From Marinovum algicola (lineage in GTDB: Bacteria; Pseudomonadota; Alphaproteobacteria; Rhodobacterales; Rhodobacteraceae): DNA of 64,000 nt. The notes under the pieces are model-generated. The model ran no database searches, was not told the DNA's origin, and saw only the letters and a program-made list of their open reading frames with translations. Positions 27,435-35,752 of this stretch are shown here, piece after piece; within the stretch, counting starts at the first letter, position 1; each line of letters opens with the position of its first letter. The position numbers were made by a program, and so were the translations under genes. Where the stretch lies: contig NZ_FNYY01000001.1 in the NCBI RefSeq assembly GCF_900109145.1, positions 310,001 to 374,000 of the forward strand, read 5' to 3'.

Positions 27435-28961
27435 TCAGCCTGTCTTTACCCAAGGCGCCCGGCTGCGCCCGATGCGCATGACCAGCGATTTCACCTCGAG
27501 GAACTCCTCGAACCCGTAACGTCCGATTTCGCGACCCTGCCCGGATTCCTTCATCCCGCCAAAGGCGAGTTCGGGAAAGCCGTCCATCCAGGTATTTGTC
27601 CAGACCGTGCCGGCCTGCGCCTTGCGGCAGAAGCTCAAGCAGGTGTGGACATCCTCGCTCCAGACGCCCGCAGACAGACCGTAGGCCGAGTCATTCACCA
27701 GGGCAACAGCCTCGTCGAAATCGCGAAAGGTGAGCACCGAGAGCACCGGGCCAAAGACTTCGGCCCGCGCGATCTCCATCTCTGGCGTGACCCCGCGCAC
27801 CACCGTCGGTTGATAAAATTGCTGGCCCAGGCCCGGCACTTCCATCATCCCGCCGCCGAGCATGACCTCGGCGCCCTGGTCTCTGGCGGCCCGCACATAG
27901 CCGTCGATCTTTTGCTGGTGATCGGCGGTGACGATGGCGCCGACCTGGGTGTCGGGGTGCATCGGGTTGCCGAACACCACCTGCCGCGACAGCGCCACCA
28001 CCCGCTCGACAAAGGCATCGGCAATGTCCTCGTGCACGATGATCCGCGAGGAGGAATTGCAGCATTGGCCGACGTTGAAATAGACGCCGAAGGTCACCGC
28101 ATCGGCGGCGCTTTCGAGATCGGCATCGGGAAAGATCACCTGCGGGTTCTTGCCGCCCAGCTCCAGCGCCACTTTCTTGAGGCTGTCGCCGGCGGACTTG
28201 GTGATCAGCTTGCCCACTGCGGTGGAGCCGGTAAAGCTCACCATGTCGACATCCTTGTGGGTGGTCATCAGGCTGCCCACCGGATCGCCGTGGCCCAGCA
28301 CGATGTTGCAGACCCCGGCCGGCAGGCCGGCCTCGTTGAGCAGCTCGCCCAGCATGGCGGTGGTCGAGGGCGTCATTTCCGAGGGTTTGACCACGCAGGT
28401 ACAGCCGGCGGCCAGGGCAAAGGGCAACTTTTGGCTGAGGATCCAGAACGGGAAGTTCCAAGGCGTGATGATCGAGACCACGCCGATCGGTTCCTTCAGA
28501 ACCACGCCAAGGATGTCGGCGCCCAGGGTGTTGTGGCTGTCGCCGTGGCTGGCCCGCGCGAGGCTGGCGGCATAGCGCCAGAGATCGGCCGCGCCGCCGC
28601 ATTCGCCGCGGGCCTGGCTGATCGGCTTGCCGCTTTCCAGCGTTTCGATCACCGCCAGCCGCTCTTCGTTCGCCTCGATCAGATCGGCGACGCGGTTGAG
28701 TACGATGGCGCGCTCCTTGCCCGAAAGGTCGCTCCAGCACCCGTCGTCAAAGGCGCGGCGGGCGGCGGCGATGGCGGCTCCGGTCTCGCTGGCGGTGCCA
28801 AGCGCGGCGCGGCTGACCACAATGCCATGCGAGGGCGAGACGCGGTCGGAGGTGCGGCCATCGGCGCTGTCGTGATATTGCCCGTCGATAAAATGCCGCG
28901 CCACATAGGGCGCCTCGGGCATTGCCACGGTCTGGTCGGTCTGGATGGTGAGGTCGAGCAT
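27435..28961 (-). CDS. NAD(P)-dependent aldehyde dehydrogenase (betaine-aldehyde type)
   Basis: 508 residues. NPWNFPFWILSQKLPFALAAGC-type cofactor region from about 167, FTGSTAVG at 243-250, Glu267 (LELGG) and catalytic Cys301 (VGQCC). It should oxidise an aldehyde to the acid with NAD(P)+. It is the last gene of the minus-strand operon Gfo/Idh - CoA-transferase - enoyl-CoA hydratase - ALDH, 3 bases after the hydratase stop, and so falls under the tandem LacI operators at 32.3 kb. Substrate unknown. Confidence 0.92.
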   Translation of the reverse strand: MLDLTIQTDQTVAMPEAPYVARHFIDGQYHDSADGRTSDRVSPSHGIVVSRAALGTASETGAAIAAARRAFDDGCWSDLSGKERAIVLNRVADLIEANEERLAVIETLESGKPISQARGECGGAADLWRYAASLARASHGDSHNTLGADILGVVLKEPIGVVSIITPWNFPFWILSQKLPFALAAGCTCVVKPSEMTPSTTAMLGELLNEAGLPAGVCNIVLGHGDPVGSLMTTHKDVDMVSFTGSTAVGKLITKSAGDSLKKVALELGGKNPQVIFPDADLESAADAVTFGVYFNVGQCCNSSSRIIVHEDIADAFVERVVALSRQVVFGNPMHPDTQVGAIVTADHQQKIDGYVRAARDQGAEVMLGGGMMEVPGLGQQFYQPTVVRGVTPEMEIARAEVFGPVLSVLTFRDFDEAVALVNDSAYGLSAGVWSEDVHTCLSFCRKAQAGTVWTNTWMDGFPELAFGGMKESGQGREIGRYGFEEFLEVKSLVMRIGRSRAPWVKTG

Positions 28962-28964
28962 GAC

Positions 28965-29732
28965 TTACTTTCCCGAGAAATCTGGTGTGCGTTTGTCGCG
29001 GAAGGCGGCGACGCCCTCGGCGCGATCGTCGGTGGCAGCGATGGCGGCGCTGCCCAGCGCCTCGACCATGGCGGCCCGATCCTCACCTTGGGCGGCATGG
29101 ATCATCGTCTTGGCAACCTCGACCGCGCGCGGCGAGAGGGTGACGGCGCGCTCCAGCAGCGCCAGCGCCGCGGCGCGGGGGTCCTCGTCGACGGCGGCAA
29201 CAAAGCCACAGGCCAGCGCCCGGTCGGCCTTAATGCGGTGCCCAAAGAGCGCCATCTCCTTGACCATCGGTTCGGGCAAAAGCCGCAGGAGCCGCTGGGT
29301 GCCGGACCAGCCCGGCACGATACCGACGCCGGCCTCGGGCAGGGCCAGAGCCGCCTTGGGGGCCATCACCCGCAGGTCGCAGGCCGCCGCCAGCTCCAGC
29401 CCGCCGCCGAAGGCATGGCCGTTGAGCACGGCAAGGGTCGGTTTCGACAGCCGCGCCAGCCGGTCAAAGATGCGGTGGCCGTCGCGCACCCAATGGCGGG
29501 CGAATTCGGCCGGTGTCAGATCGCCCCAGCCGTTGATGTCGGCCCCGGTGCAGAAGGCGCGGTCGCCTTCGGCTGTGAGCATCACGGCAGCGATCGCTGG
29601 ATCGCGCTCGATCCGCTCGAGATGCGCCGAGAGCGCGCCCAGCATTTCGACAGTCAGCGCGTTCATCTTGGCCGGGTTGTCGAGCCTGAGTTCGGTGATG
29701 CGGCCCCGTTGTTCGAACCGGACGCCGCTCAT
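28965..29732 (-). CDS. Enoyl-CoA hydratase/isomerase family protein
   Basis: 255-residue crotonase-fold protein. Oxyanion-hole segments GDRAFCTGADINGWG and LNGHAFGGGLELAAACD are present, with an acidic residue in LPEAGVGIVPGWSGTQRL at the usual catalytic position. It acts on an acyl-CoA, probably by hydration or isomerisation. I start at 29732, which overlaps the CoA-transferase stop by four bases; an ATG three codons upstream (29741) is possible. The adjacent CoA-transferase would supply its CoA-thioester substrate. Confidence 0.92.
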   Translation of the reverse strand: MSGVRFEQRGRITELRLDNPAKMNALTVEMLGALSAHLERIERDPAIAAVMLTAEGDRAFCTGADINGWGDLTPAEFARHWVRDGHRIFDRLARLSKPTLAVLNGHAFGGGLELAAACDLRVMAPKAALALPEAGVGIVPGWSGTQRLLRLLPEPMVKEMALFGHRIKADRALACGFVAAVDEDPRAAALALLERAVTLSPRAVEVAKTMIHAAQGEDRAAMVEALGSAAIAATDDRAEGVAAFRDKRTPDFSGK

Positions 29733-31300
29733 TGGCCCCATCCCATCGGCGCATCCGCCAGCAGTGACAGCGGCAGGGTAACGGCATCCTCCGCCACCCG
29801 GACCCGCCCGCCGGAGGCCGCGACGATATCGCGCGCGGGGTCGATGCCGGGCATGATCTCGGTGGCCACGAGGCCCTGATCGGTCAGGCGGATCACGCAG
29901 CGTTCGGTGACATAGAGGATTTCCTGCTCTAGCTCCCGCGCGCGTTTGCCGGAAAAGGTCACATGTTCAACCGCTTCCACCATCTTGGTGAACTTGCCCG
30001 GGGCGGCGATCCGAATGCCCTGATCGGTCAGTTCGACCTTGGCGCCGGCCTCGAACCAGCCGGAGAAGACGATCTTCTTCGCCCCCGCCGTGATGTCGAC
30101 GAAGCCGCCGCAGCCGGCCGTCAGATAGGGTTTCTTGCCAAGTTTCGAAACGTTGACGTTGCCCTCGACATCGACCTCGAGGAAGGACAGAAAGGACACG
30201 TCGAAACCGCCGCCCTGGAAATAGATGAACTGTTGAGGCGAGGGCACGAAAGCATCGGCGTTGGAGGCGCAGCCAAAGGCGAAACCGGTCAGCGGCATGC
30301 CGCCCACAGCGCCCTGTTCGATGGCCCAGGTCACCGCTTCGGGCTGGCCCTCCTCGAGCAGGATGCGCGGCACCATGGCGCTGATGCCGAAGCCGAGGTT
30401 GGCCGACATGCCGGGGCGCAGCTCCATTGCCGCGCGCCGGGCGATGACCTTTTCGACACCATGTTCGGCCAGGGCAAAACTCTCCCAAGGGCGCATCACC
30501 TGGCCCGAGATCGCCGGGTCATACGGCGTCTCACAGGTCTGCTTCTGATCTTCGTCGATCACCACCAGATCGACCAGATGCCCCGGCACCCGTACGTCAT
30601 GTGGCCGCAGCGAGCCGCGCTTGGTGACGCGGCTGACCTGGGCAATCACCAGCCCGCCGTGATTGCGCACGCAGATCGCCTGTTCCAGCCCGCCCAGATA
30701 GGCGCCTTCGTGCTCATAGGTCAGGTTGCCGTGTTCATCCGCCGTGGTGGCGCGCAGGATGGCGACATCGGGCACGATATTGGGGAAATGCAGCCAGGTA
30801 TCGCCGTCGAACTCGACGCGCTTCACAATCGGCGCCGCGGCGCCCCGGTCGTTCATCGCGCAGCCTTCGCGGCGGGGATCGACAAAGGTATCCAGCCCCA
30901 CCTTAGTCAGCACGCCGGGCCGCTTCGCCGCCGCCTCGCGGGTCATGTCAAAGAGGATGCCGGAGGGCACGTTGTAGGCCGCCACGCGGTCTTCGACGAC
31001 CATCTTCCAGATCTCGGGCATCGGCTTGGACGAGGGGCCCGAGGGGTAAGAGCCGCCGAGAATCCGCGCCAGAAGCCCGTCCTTGGCAATGTGGTCGACG
31101 CCCTTGATGCCGTACATGTCGCCGGCGGCAATCGGGTGGATGGTGGTCAGGTCGCGCGGATGGCCCTCGCTGTCGAACCGCGTGCCGATGGCTTCGAGCA
31201 TGCGGTCGGGGCAGCCCAGCGCCGATGAGGACGAGACGGTGACGACAGCGCCGTCGGGAATGCGTGCCGCCGCCGTTTCGGGGGTGACGATCTTGGTCAT
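29729..31300 (-). CDS. Family I acyl-CoA:carboxylate CoA-transferase
   Basis: 523 residues, the usual fused-subunit length. Catalytic Glu328 in WAIEQGAVGGMP; NLGFGISAMVPRIL, EGNVNVSKLGKKP and GCGGFVDITAGAKK are conserved. It activates a carboxylic acid by CoA exchange. It is coupled at both ends by ATGA overlaps. It is a paralogue of 13194-15113 but lacks that protein's C-terminal extension; both lie in loci carrying the same LacI-type operator. Confidence 0.93.
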   Translation of the reverse strand: MTKIVTPETAAARIPDGAVVTVSSSSALGCPDRMLEAIGTRFDSEGHPRDLTTIHPIAAGDMYGIKGVDHIAKDGLLARILGGSYPSGPSSKPMPEIWKMVVEDRVAAYNVPSGILFDMTREAAAKRPGVLTKVGLDTFVDPRREGCAMNDRGAAAPIVKRVEFDGDTWLHFPNIVPDVAILRATTADEHGNLTYEHEGAYLGGLEQAICVRNHGGLVIAQVSRVTKRGSLRPHDVRVPGHLVDLVVIDEDQKQTCETPYDPAISGQVMRPWESFALAEHGVEKVIARRAAMELRPGMSANLGFGISAMVPRILLEEGQPEAVTWAIEQGAVGGMPLTGFAFGCASNADAFVPSPQQFIYFQGGGFDVSFLSFLEVDVEGNVNVSKLGKKPYLTAGCGGFVDITAGAKKIVFSGWFEAGAKVELTDQGIRIAAPGKFTKMVEAVEHVTFSGKRARELEQEILYVTERCVIRLTDQGLVATEIMPGIDPARDIVAASGGRVRVAEDAVTLPLSLLADAPMGWGQ

Positions 31301-32301
31301 GAGGCTACTCCGTAATCGAGGCTTTGGCGGGTGCCGCTCTGCGCGGCATCGCGCACCGCCAGCGCAATCATCAGCGATTTCAGCCCGTCGGTGCCCGAGG
31401 CGCTGGCCTCACGACCGTCACGCGCGGCCGCTTCGAACCGGCGCACGGCGGTCTCGTAAAGGCTGGTCGTGTCGAAGGGCAGGGCGCTGCGGCCCGCGGC
31501 GGTGATCAGCTCCAGCGCGCCTTTCGGATCCTGCGCCATGACATCCCGCGCGATCAGCGAGCCTTCGGTGCCATGCACCTCGAGCCCCGAGGTGGTATGC
31601 GGGTGGGTAAAACTCTCGTGGCTGAACACCATTGCGCCCGAGGGCATGCTCCAGACCGACATGGCGCTGTCTTCGACGCCCTGGCCCATGCCCGAGACGG
31701 CGGACTCGGCGATTACCGACGCCGGGTCTTCCTGCAACAGGAAGCGCACGGTATCGGCGTTGTGCACGGTGATGTCGGGGATCACCCCGCCGCCGGCCGC
31801 CGGATTGTCGAGCCGCCAGCCGCGCAGATGCTCGGGCAGGTGCACGGCATGAAAGACCCGCAGCGACAGGATACGGCCCAGCCGGCCCGAGGCGATGGCC
31901 TCGCGAATGGCACGGTGGCTGCCGGCGTGGCGCAGGTGGTGATTGACGCCGAGAGTGACACCCGCGGCGCGCGCGGCGGCGATCATTTCCGCGGCCTCAG
32001 CGACACTCAGGGCCAGCGGCTTTTCGCAGAGCACATGCTTGCCGGCCGCGATCGCCGCCATCGCCTGGGCATGGTGCTTTTCATTGGTCGAAGAGATGTA
32101 GACCGCCTCGACCGCCGGATCCTCCAGCGCGGCGGCCAGATCGGTGCCGCTGTGCGGAATGTCGTGGCTCTGCGCATAACGTCTGGCGTGATCCTCGGAA
32201 CCGCTGACCACCCAGCGGACCGTGCCACCCTCCTGCGCGCGCAGCGCGCCGATCATGTATTGGCTGGCGATCGTACTGGCGCCGGAAAGTGCCCAAATCA
32301 C
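31297..32301 (-). CDS. Gfo/Idh/MocA family oxidoreductase
   Basis: 334 residues. An N-terminal Rossmann region starts WALSGASTIASQYMIGALR (a diverged glycine motif), VYISSTNEKHH follows, and the AGKHVLCEKPLALSVAEA motif contains the catalytic Lys of EKP. The C-terminal beta-sheet domain is complete (GGGVIPDITVHNADTVRFLL). It should catalyse NAD(P)-dependent oxidation or reduction of a sugar, inositol or other cyclic substrate. It is the first gene of its operon, and two LacI operators lie 19 and 40 bases upstream of the start. Confidence 0.9.
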   Translation of the reverse strand: MIWALSGASTIASQYMIGALRAQEGGTVRWVVSGSEDHARRYAQSHDIPHSGTDLAAALEDPAVEAVYISSTNEKHHAQAMAAIAAGKHVLCEKPLALSVAEAAEMIAAARAAGVTLGVNHHLRHAGSHRAIREAIASGRLGRILSLRVFHAVHLPEHLRGWRLDNPAAGGGVIPDITVHNADTVRFLLQEDPASVIAESAVSGMGQGVEDSAMSVWSMPSGAMVFSHESFTHPHTTSGLEVHGTEGSLIARDVMAQDPKGALELITAAGRSALPFDTTSLYETAVRRFEAAARDGREASASGTDGLKSLMIALAVRDAAQSGTRQSLDYGVAS

Positions 32302-32320
32302 GCTCTGTCCTCCTGTTCGT

Positions 32321-32332
32321 TGGAACGTTCCA
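32321..32332. promoter_or_regulatory. LacI-type operator, promoter-proximal copy
   Basis: TGGAACGTTCCA, identical to the 15208 site. It lies just downstream of the -10 element on the minus strand, near the predicted transcription start. Confidence 0.8.
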
Positions 32333-32334
32333 TA

Positions 32335-32364
32335 TCATTAGTGGAACGTTCCACATCGAGTCAA
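32335..32364 (-). promoter_or_regulatory. Promoter of the Gfo/Idh-CoA-transferase operon
   Basis: On the minus strand TTGACT (32364-32359), 18-base spacer, TAATGA (32340-32335). One operator fills the spacer and the second follows the -10, so repressor bound to either should block RNA polymerase. Confidence 0.6.
32342..32353. promoter_or_regulatory. LacI-type operator, spacer copy
   Basis: Second TGGAACGTTCCA, centre 21 bp from the first (two helical turns), so both sites face the same side of the DNA. It sits between the -35 and -10. Confidence 0.8.
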
Positions 32365-32440
32365 GAGGTTTTCCGTTTTCCGGCCTTCACGGGCGCCTGT
32401 TTGTCGGCAGGGGCCAATGCTGCATTGACGCGGCACCTGC

Positions 32441-34618
32441 TCAGAACGGGGCGCGTCTTATCCGCCCGACCGAAGTGAAAAGCCGCAAGCGCGTGGCGGT
32501 TCGCGGCGCGCTTGCGATTTCCAGCCCCGCGCTCTGATCGATCCTGACCGTCGTTCCCGCCGCGACGTCCAGCGGCAGCGGGGTGATCCCGATCCGGACC
32601 GTCCCATTGACGAAAAGCCCGGTGGCATAGACGCTGATGAGCCTGCCGTCCGGCGCCGCGATATCCAGCCTGTCGCCGGCGTTGATATCGTGCCAGGGAT
32701 CGCTCAGCGCCTCGATCGGGAGCCATTGCGCGCCGGCATGCGCCGCCGCCCGCGTGCGCGTGGCAAAGACCTGACCTTCGGCAAAGACCGCTGGCCCGCC
32801 TCGGTCCGGCGGCCCGGTGCGGCGCTCGGCCGTGCCGGCAAAGACTGGTCCCTCCAGCCGCCCAAAGGCGTGGTTCTGGCTGTGGATCAGCCCGTCGTAC
32901 CGATGAATGCGCGCGGTCCAGCGGCCTTCGCCCCCGAGCGCGTAAAGCGCCTTTCGCGCGCCGGTCAGCCAGCAATCGCCCAGATCGACCCGGCCACGGA
33001 ACTGGCGCAGTCGGATTGCTTCGAGCGTGCCCTGCACCGCCGCGATGCTGTGGCCCTCGCAGGTGACGTTGAGCTCGCCATGGCGCTGCACGGCGATGTC
33101 GGTGCCGGGATAGGTTTCGAATTTCGACGTGCCGGTGCCCTTGTAGAGCACGCCATAATATTCCGTCTCCGGATCGGGCGCGATCTCGATCGCGGTCTGG
33201 TGGCCCACCCGGATCGGCGCGCGGTTCACCCGCCCGCGCTGGGCCGGATTGGCAAAGGCATCCGAGACATCGCCGACCCCGATCCAATAGGGATGGCTGA
33301 CCCCGACATGCTCTGCCCGGCCGACATGAGCCCCGGCCACGGCGGCCAGTTCCCAGCCCTTGGTAAAGCCATGTGTCGCCCGGTCGATCGGGCTGAGAAA
33401 CTCCAGCGTCACATTCTCCGGGTGCCAGGTTTCGGTCAGCGGATAGCCGGCTTTGTCGAGCGTCTCGCGCCCGGCGGGCGGCCGGTAACGGCCGCTCCAA
33501 TGGGCCAGAAACAACATGTTGCTCGGCGTGTTGGTACGGCCGAATGTGCCGACCTGAAACACCGGGCTGTCGATCCAGCCGACTGCGGCGGTCAGGATCG
33601 AGGGGTCGCTGTCGACATAACGGTCGTTCTCGTCGCCCCGCACCGAGGCCGCACGGCACACTCGCGCCCGCAGCCGGACATCGCGCCGGCGCGGCTGGGC
33701 CTCGGTGGTGTAATAGCCGGTGATCGCCCCGGCCACGACGCCATTCTGTCCGCGGTTCGCCGGTTTCGAGCCGTAGTAGCTGTACCGTCCGATGATCCGG
33801 TCACCCTCCCAGGCGGCCCCCGAGGCCGCGAGGTTCAGGCCGCATTGAAAGGTCTGGAAATCGGTCCAGAGCACGCCGCTGTGCCGCCATTCGGCGGTCA
33901 GGTCGAACTGCCGGCAGATGTCGATATACTGGCCCGCCTCCGGCCGGTAATGTAGCACGCCGCCCAGCCCGTCGGGGGACAGCTCGATCTCATAGTCGGC
34001 GGGCGACAGCTCGACATGCACCTGCTCGGCCAGCGCGGCGCGGTCCAGCCCGGGGTCATGGCGCAGCGCTGCAAAGACCTCGGCACGATAGAGCGCGACG
34101 CGGATTTGCTCGGGCCGCTCTGCAAAGAAGGGAAAGGCCCAGCGGTCCTCGCGGCCACCGGCCCGGACGCGGCTGTAGCTGCGCACCAGGTAATCGCCTT
34201 CGGCCCGGCAGCGGCCGGCGCCCTGCGCGCGGGCATAGCGATCGGCCAGCAGGAAGCCGTTGATCGCATTGCTGCCGCCCGCGCGCAGCGGCCCGTAGAC
34301 GGCGCCGTTCAGCCCGTCGAGGTCGCCCTCGCGCAGCTGTCGCCAGCGCAGGTCGGGCAGGGCGCCGAAATGCTCCGGCCGGGGGGCGCCCAGCGGCACC
34401 ACGTCGGCCATGTCGGGGATCCAGCGCGCGCCCGGTTGCCAGAGATAGCCAATGCCGCCGGCGGTAAAACGCTGGCCCGCGTCCAGCCGGCCGCCCGCCG
34501 CGCGCCAGGCCCGGGCGGCGTCTCTTGTGGCAAAATCCGGCGCATCGCCGGCGGCCCGCGCCGGGCGCAGGAACGGCGCGGTGGCGGCGGCGGTCAGAAA
34601 TCTGCGGCGGTTCAGCAT
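32441..34618 (-). CDS. Tat-exported protein of unknown function, possible beta-helix
   Basis: 725 residues that I do not recognise. The N-terminus MLNRRRFLTAAATAPFLRPARAA fits a Tat signal (RRxFL, hydrophobic stretch, ARA-A cleavage near 22), so it is exported folded. The mature protein is rich in aromatic residues, Gly and short beta-strand-like stretches; the region after about residue 500 (SIAAVQGTLEAIRLRQFRG and following) could be a right-handed parallel beta-helix, and the C-terminus looks like a beta-sandwich. An enzyme on polysaccharide or a surface protein is possible, but nothing visible settles it. No operon partner: 139 bases separate it from the Gfo operon and 107 from mipZ. Confidence 0.8.
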   Translation of the reverse strand: MLNRRRFLTAAATAPFLRPARAAGDAPDFATRDAARAWRAAGGRLDAGQRFTAGGIGYLWQPGARWIPDMADVVPLGAPRPEHFGALPDLRWRQLREGDLDGLNGAVYGPLRAGGSNAINGFLLADRYARAQGAGRCRAEGDYLVRSYSRVRAGGREDRWAFPFFAERPEQIRVALYRAEVFAALRHDPGLDRAALAEQVHVELSPADYEIELSPDGLGGVLHYRPEAGQYIDICRQFDLTAEWRHSGVLWTDFQTFQCGLNLAASGAAWEGDRIIGRYSYYGSKPANRGQNGVVAGAITGYYTTEAQPRRRDVRLRARVCRAASVRGDENDRYVDSDPSILTAAVGWIDSPVFQVGTFGRTNTPSNMLFLAHWSGRYRPPAGRETLDKAGYPLTETWHPENVTLEFLSPIDRATHGFTKGWELAAVAGAHVGRAEHVGVSHPYWIGVGDVSDAFANPAQRGRVNRAPIRVGHQTAIEIAPDPETEYYGVLYKGTGTSKFETYPGTDIAVQRHGELNVTCEGHSIAAVQGTLEAIRLRQFRGRVDLGDCWLTGARKALYALGGEGRWTARIHRYDGLIHSQNHAFGRLEGPVFAGTAERRTGPPDRGGPAVFAEGQVFATRTRAAAHAGAQWLPIEALSDPWHDINAGDRLDIAAPDGRLISVYATGLFVNGTVRIGITPLPLDVAAGTTVRIDQSAGLEIASAPRTATRLRLFTSVGRIRRAPF

Positions 34619-34725
34619 CGGCAGGCTCTTGAAGGTCTCGTCGCCCCAGCTTGCCTGCCGGAGCGGCGCGAGAGAACCCCGCCACCGGCGCGATCACCGC
34701 GACGTGAGCGCTCCGCCGCCTGTGG

Positions 34726-35511
34726 TCAGAAGTTGACCGCGACCCCGGGCAGGTTCAGCGCCTTGATCAGCTCGCGCAATTCCTGCCGCGCGGCGATATT
34801 CGACATGTTGAGCTGGCGCACCCCGGCATCCTTGAGATCGAGCAGCGTCAGCCCGCGGGGAAACAGCTCGCGAAACACCACCCGTTCGGAAAATCCGGGT
34901 GCGACGCGAAAGCCGATCCGCTTCGACAGCTTCTGCACCGCCTGTTCCATCTTCATCTTGTTGACCATCTGCTGCGCGCCCACCCGGTTGCGCAGCACCA
35001 CCCAGTCGATCGGCTTGCCCCCGGCGACGGCGCGCTCCTGGCGGGCGCGCCAGACCATCTCGGAATAGACCGATGGCCCGGTGATCTTGTCGCCTTCGGT
35101 GTCGATATGGGCCAGCAGGTCGAAATCGACGAAGCTGTCGTTCAGCGGCGTCACCAGGGTGTCGGCCAGCGAATGCGCCAGCTGGCTCAGCCGGGTGTGC
35201 GAGCCGGGGCAGTCGATCAGCACGAAGTCGCAGACCGGTTCCAAGGCCGCGAGCGCGCCGTGGATCTTGGCGTCTTCGTCGCCTTCGGTGGCCGGCACGT
35301 CGTGATATTGCGGTGTCGGCAGCGCCAGCCCGGCCTCGGCCATATGGCTCAGCCGGTTGTGCATGTAGCGGCCGAACGTCTTCTGGCGCAGGTCGAGATC
35401 GACCACGCCGACGCTGTGCCCGATCCGCGCCAATGCGGTGGCCACATGCATCGACACGGTGGATTTCCCCGCGCCGCCCTTTTCATTGCCGACAACGATC
35501 TTGTGCGCCAT
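34726..35511 (-). CDS. mipZ: Division-plane positioning ATPase MipZ
   Basis: 261-residue ParA/MinD-superfamily ATPase. Deviant Walker A GNEKGGAGKST at 8-18, VVDLDLRQKTFGRYMHNR as switch I, and FVLIDCPGSHTRLSQLAHSLADTLVTPLNDSFVDFD as Walker B and switch II, a signature set specific to MipZ. In Caulobacter MipZ forms a bipolar gradient with ParB and inhibits FtsZ away from midcell; the same role is expected here. No parB is nearby in the window. Confidence 0.93.
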   Translation of the reverse strand: MAHKIVVGNEKGGAGKSTVSMHVATALARIGHSVGVVDLDLRQKTFGRYMHNRLSHMAEAGLALPTPQYHDVPATEGDEDAKIHGALAALEPVCDFVLIDCPGSHTRLSQLAHSLADTLVTPLNDSFVDFDLLAHIDTEGDKITGPSVYSEMVWRARQERAVAGGKPIDWVVLRNRVGAQQMVNKMKMEQAVQKLSKRIGFRVAPGFSERVVFRELFPRGLTLLDLKDAGVRQLNMSNIAARQELRELIKALNLPGVAVNF

Positions 35512-35617
35512 GGGTTAGCCTCTCTGCCCTGACACCTGCTGCTCTGAGTGGCCGCTTATTCCCATCAACCCGGAGCACGTACAAGAGCCCGCGCGGGGTT
35601 TTTCGCCGATCCGGTAT

Positions 35618-35752
35618 TCTTCTGTTTGCAAATGCCGGTGGGAAGGGTTCGGGGGGCAAAGCCCCCCCGGTGTGCGAGTCGGGGCGGCCCGGGGTCCGGG
35701 GGCAAAGCCTCCCGGCCGGTCGACCCCGCAGGCGCGGCGAAACCCGGCGCTG
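35618..35752 (-). repeat. GC-rich terminator-like dispersed repeat, copy A
   Basis: Directly after the MFS stop on the minus strand. It holds two hairpin units: GGGGGGC-AAA-GCCCCCC (35652-35668) and CCGGGGGC-AAA-GCCTCCCGG (35697-35716), flanked by GCCGGTCG and GGCGCGGCGAAA as in copy B. The remaining gap to mipZ (35512-35617) shows nothing else. Probable transcription terminator of the MFS gene. Confidence 0.7.

Noticed and set aside
27432-29879. 815-codon open frame on the plus strand
   Set aside because: Antisense to the aldehyde dehydrogenase and enoyl-CoA hydratase genes; same shadow-frame composition.
32441-34618. Phage tail-spike or prophage remnant
   Set aside because: A Tat signal is present and no phage genes, integrase or attachment repeats flank it.
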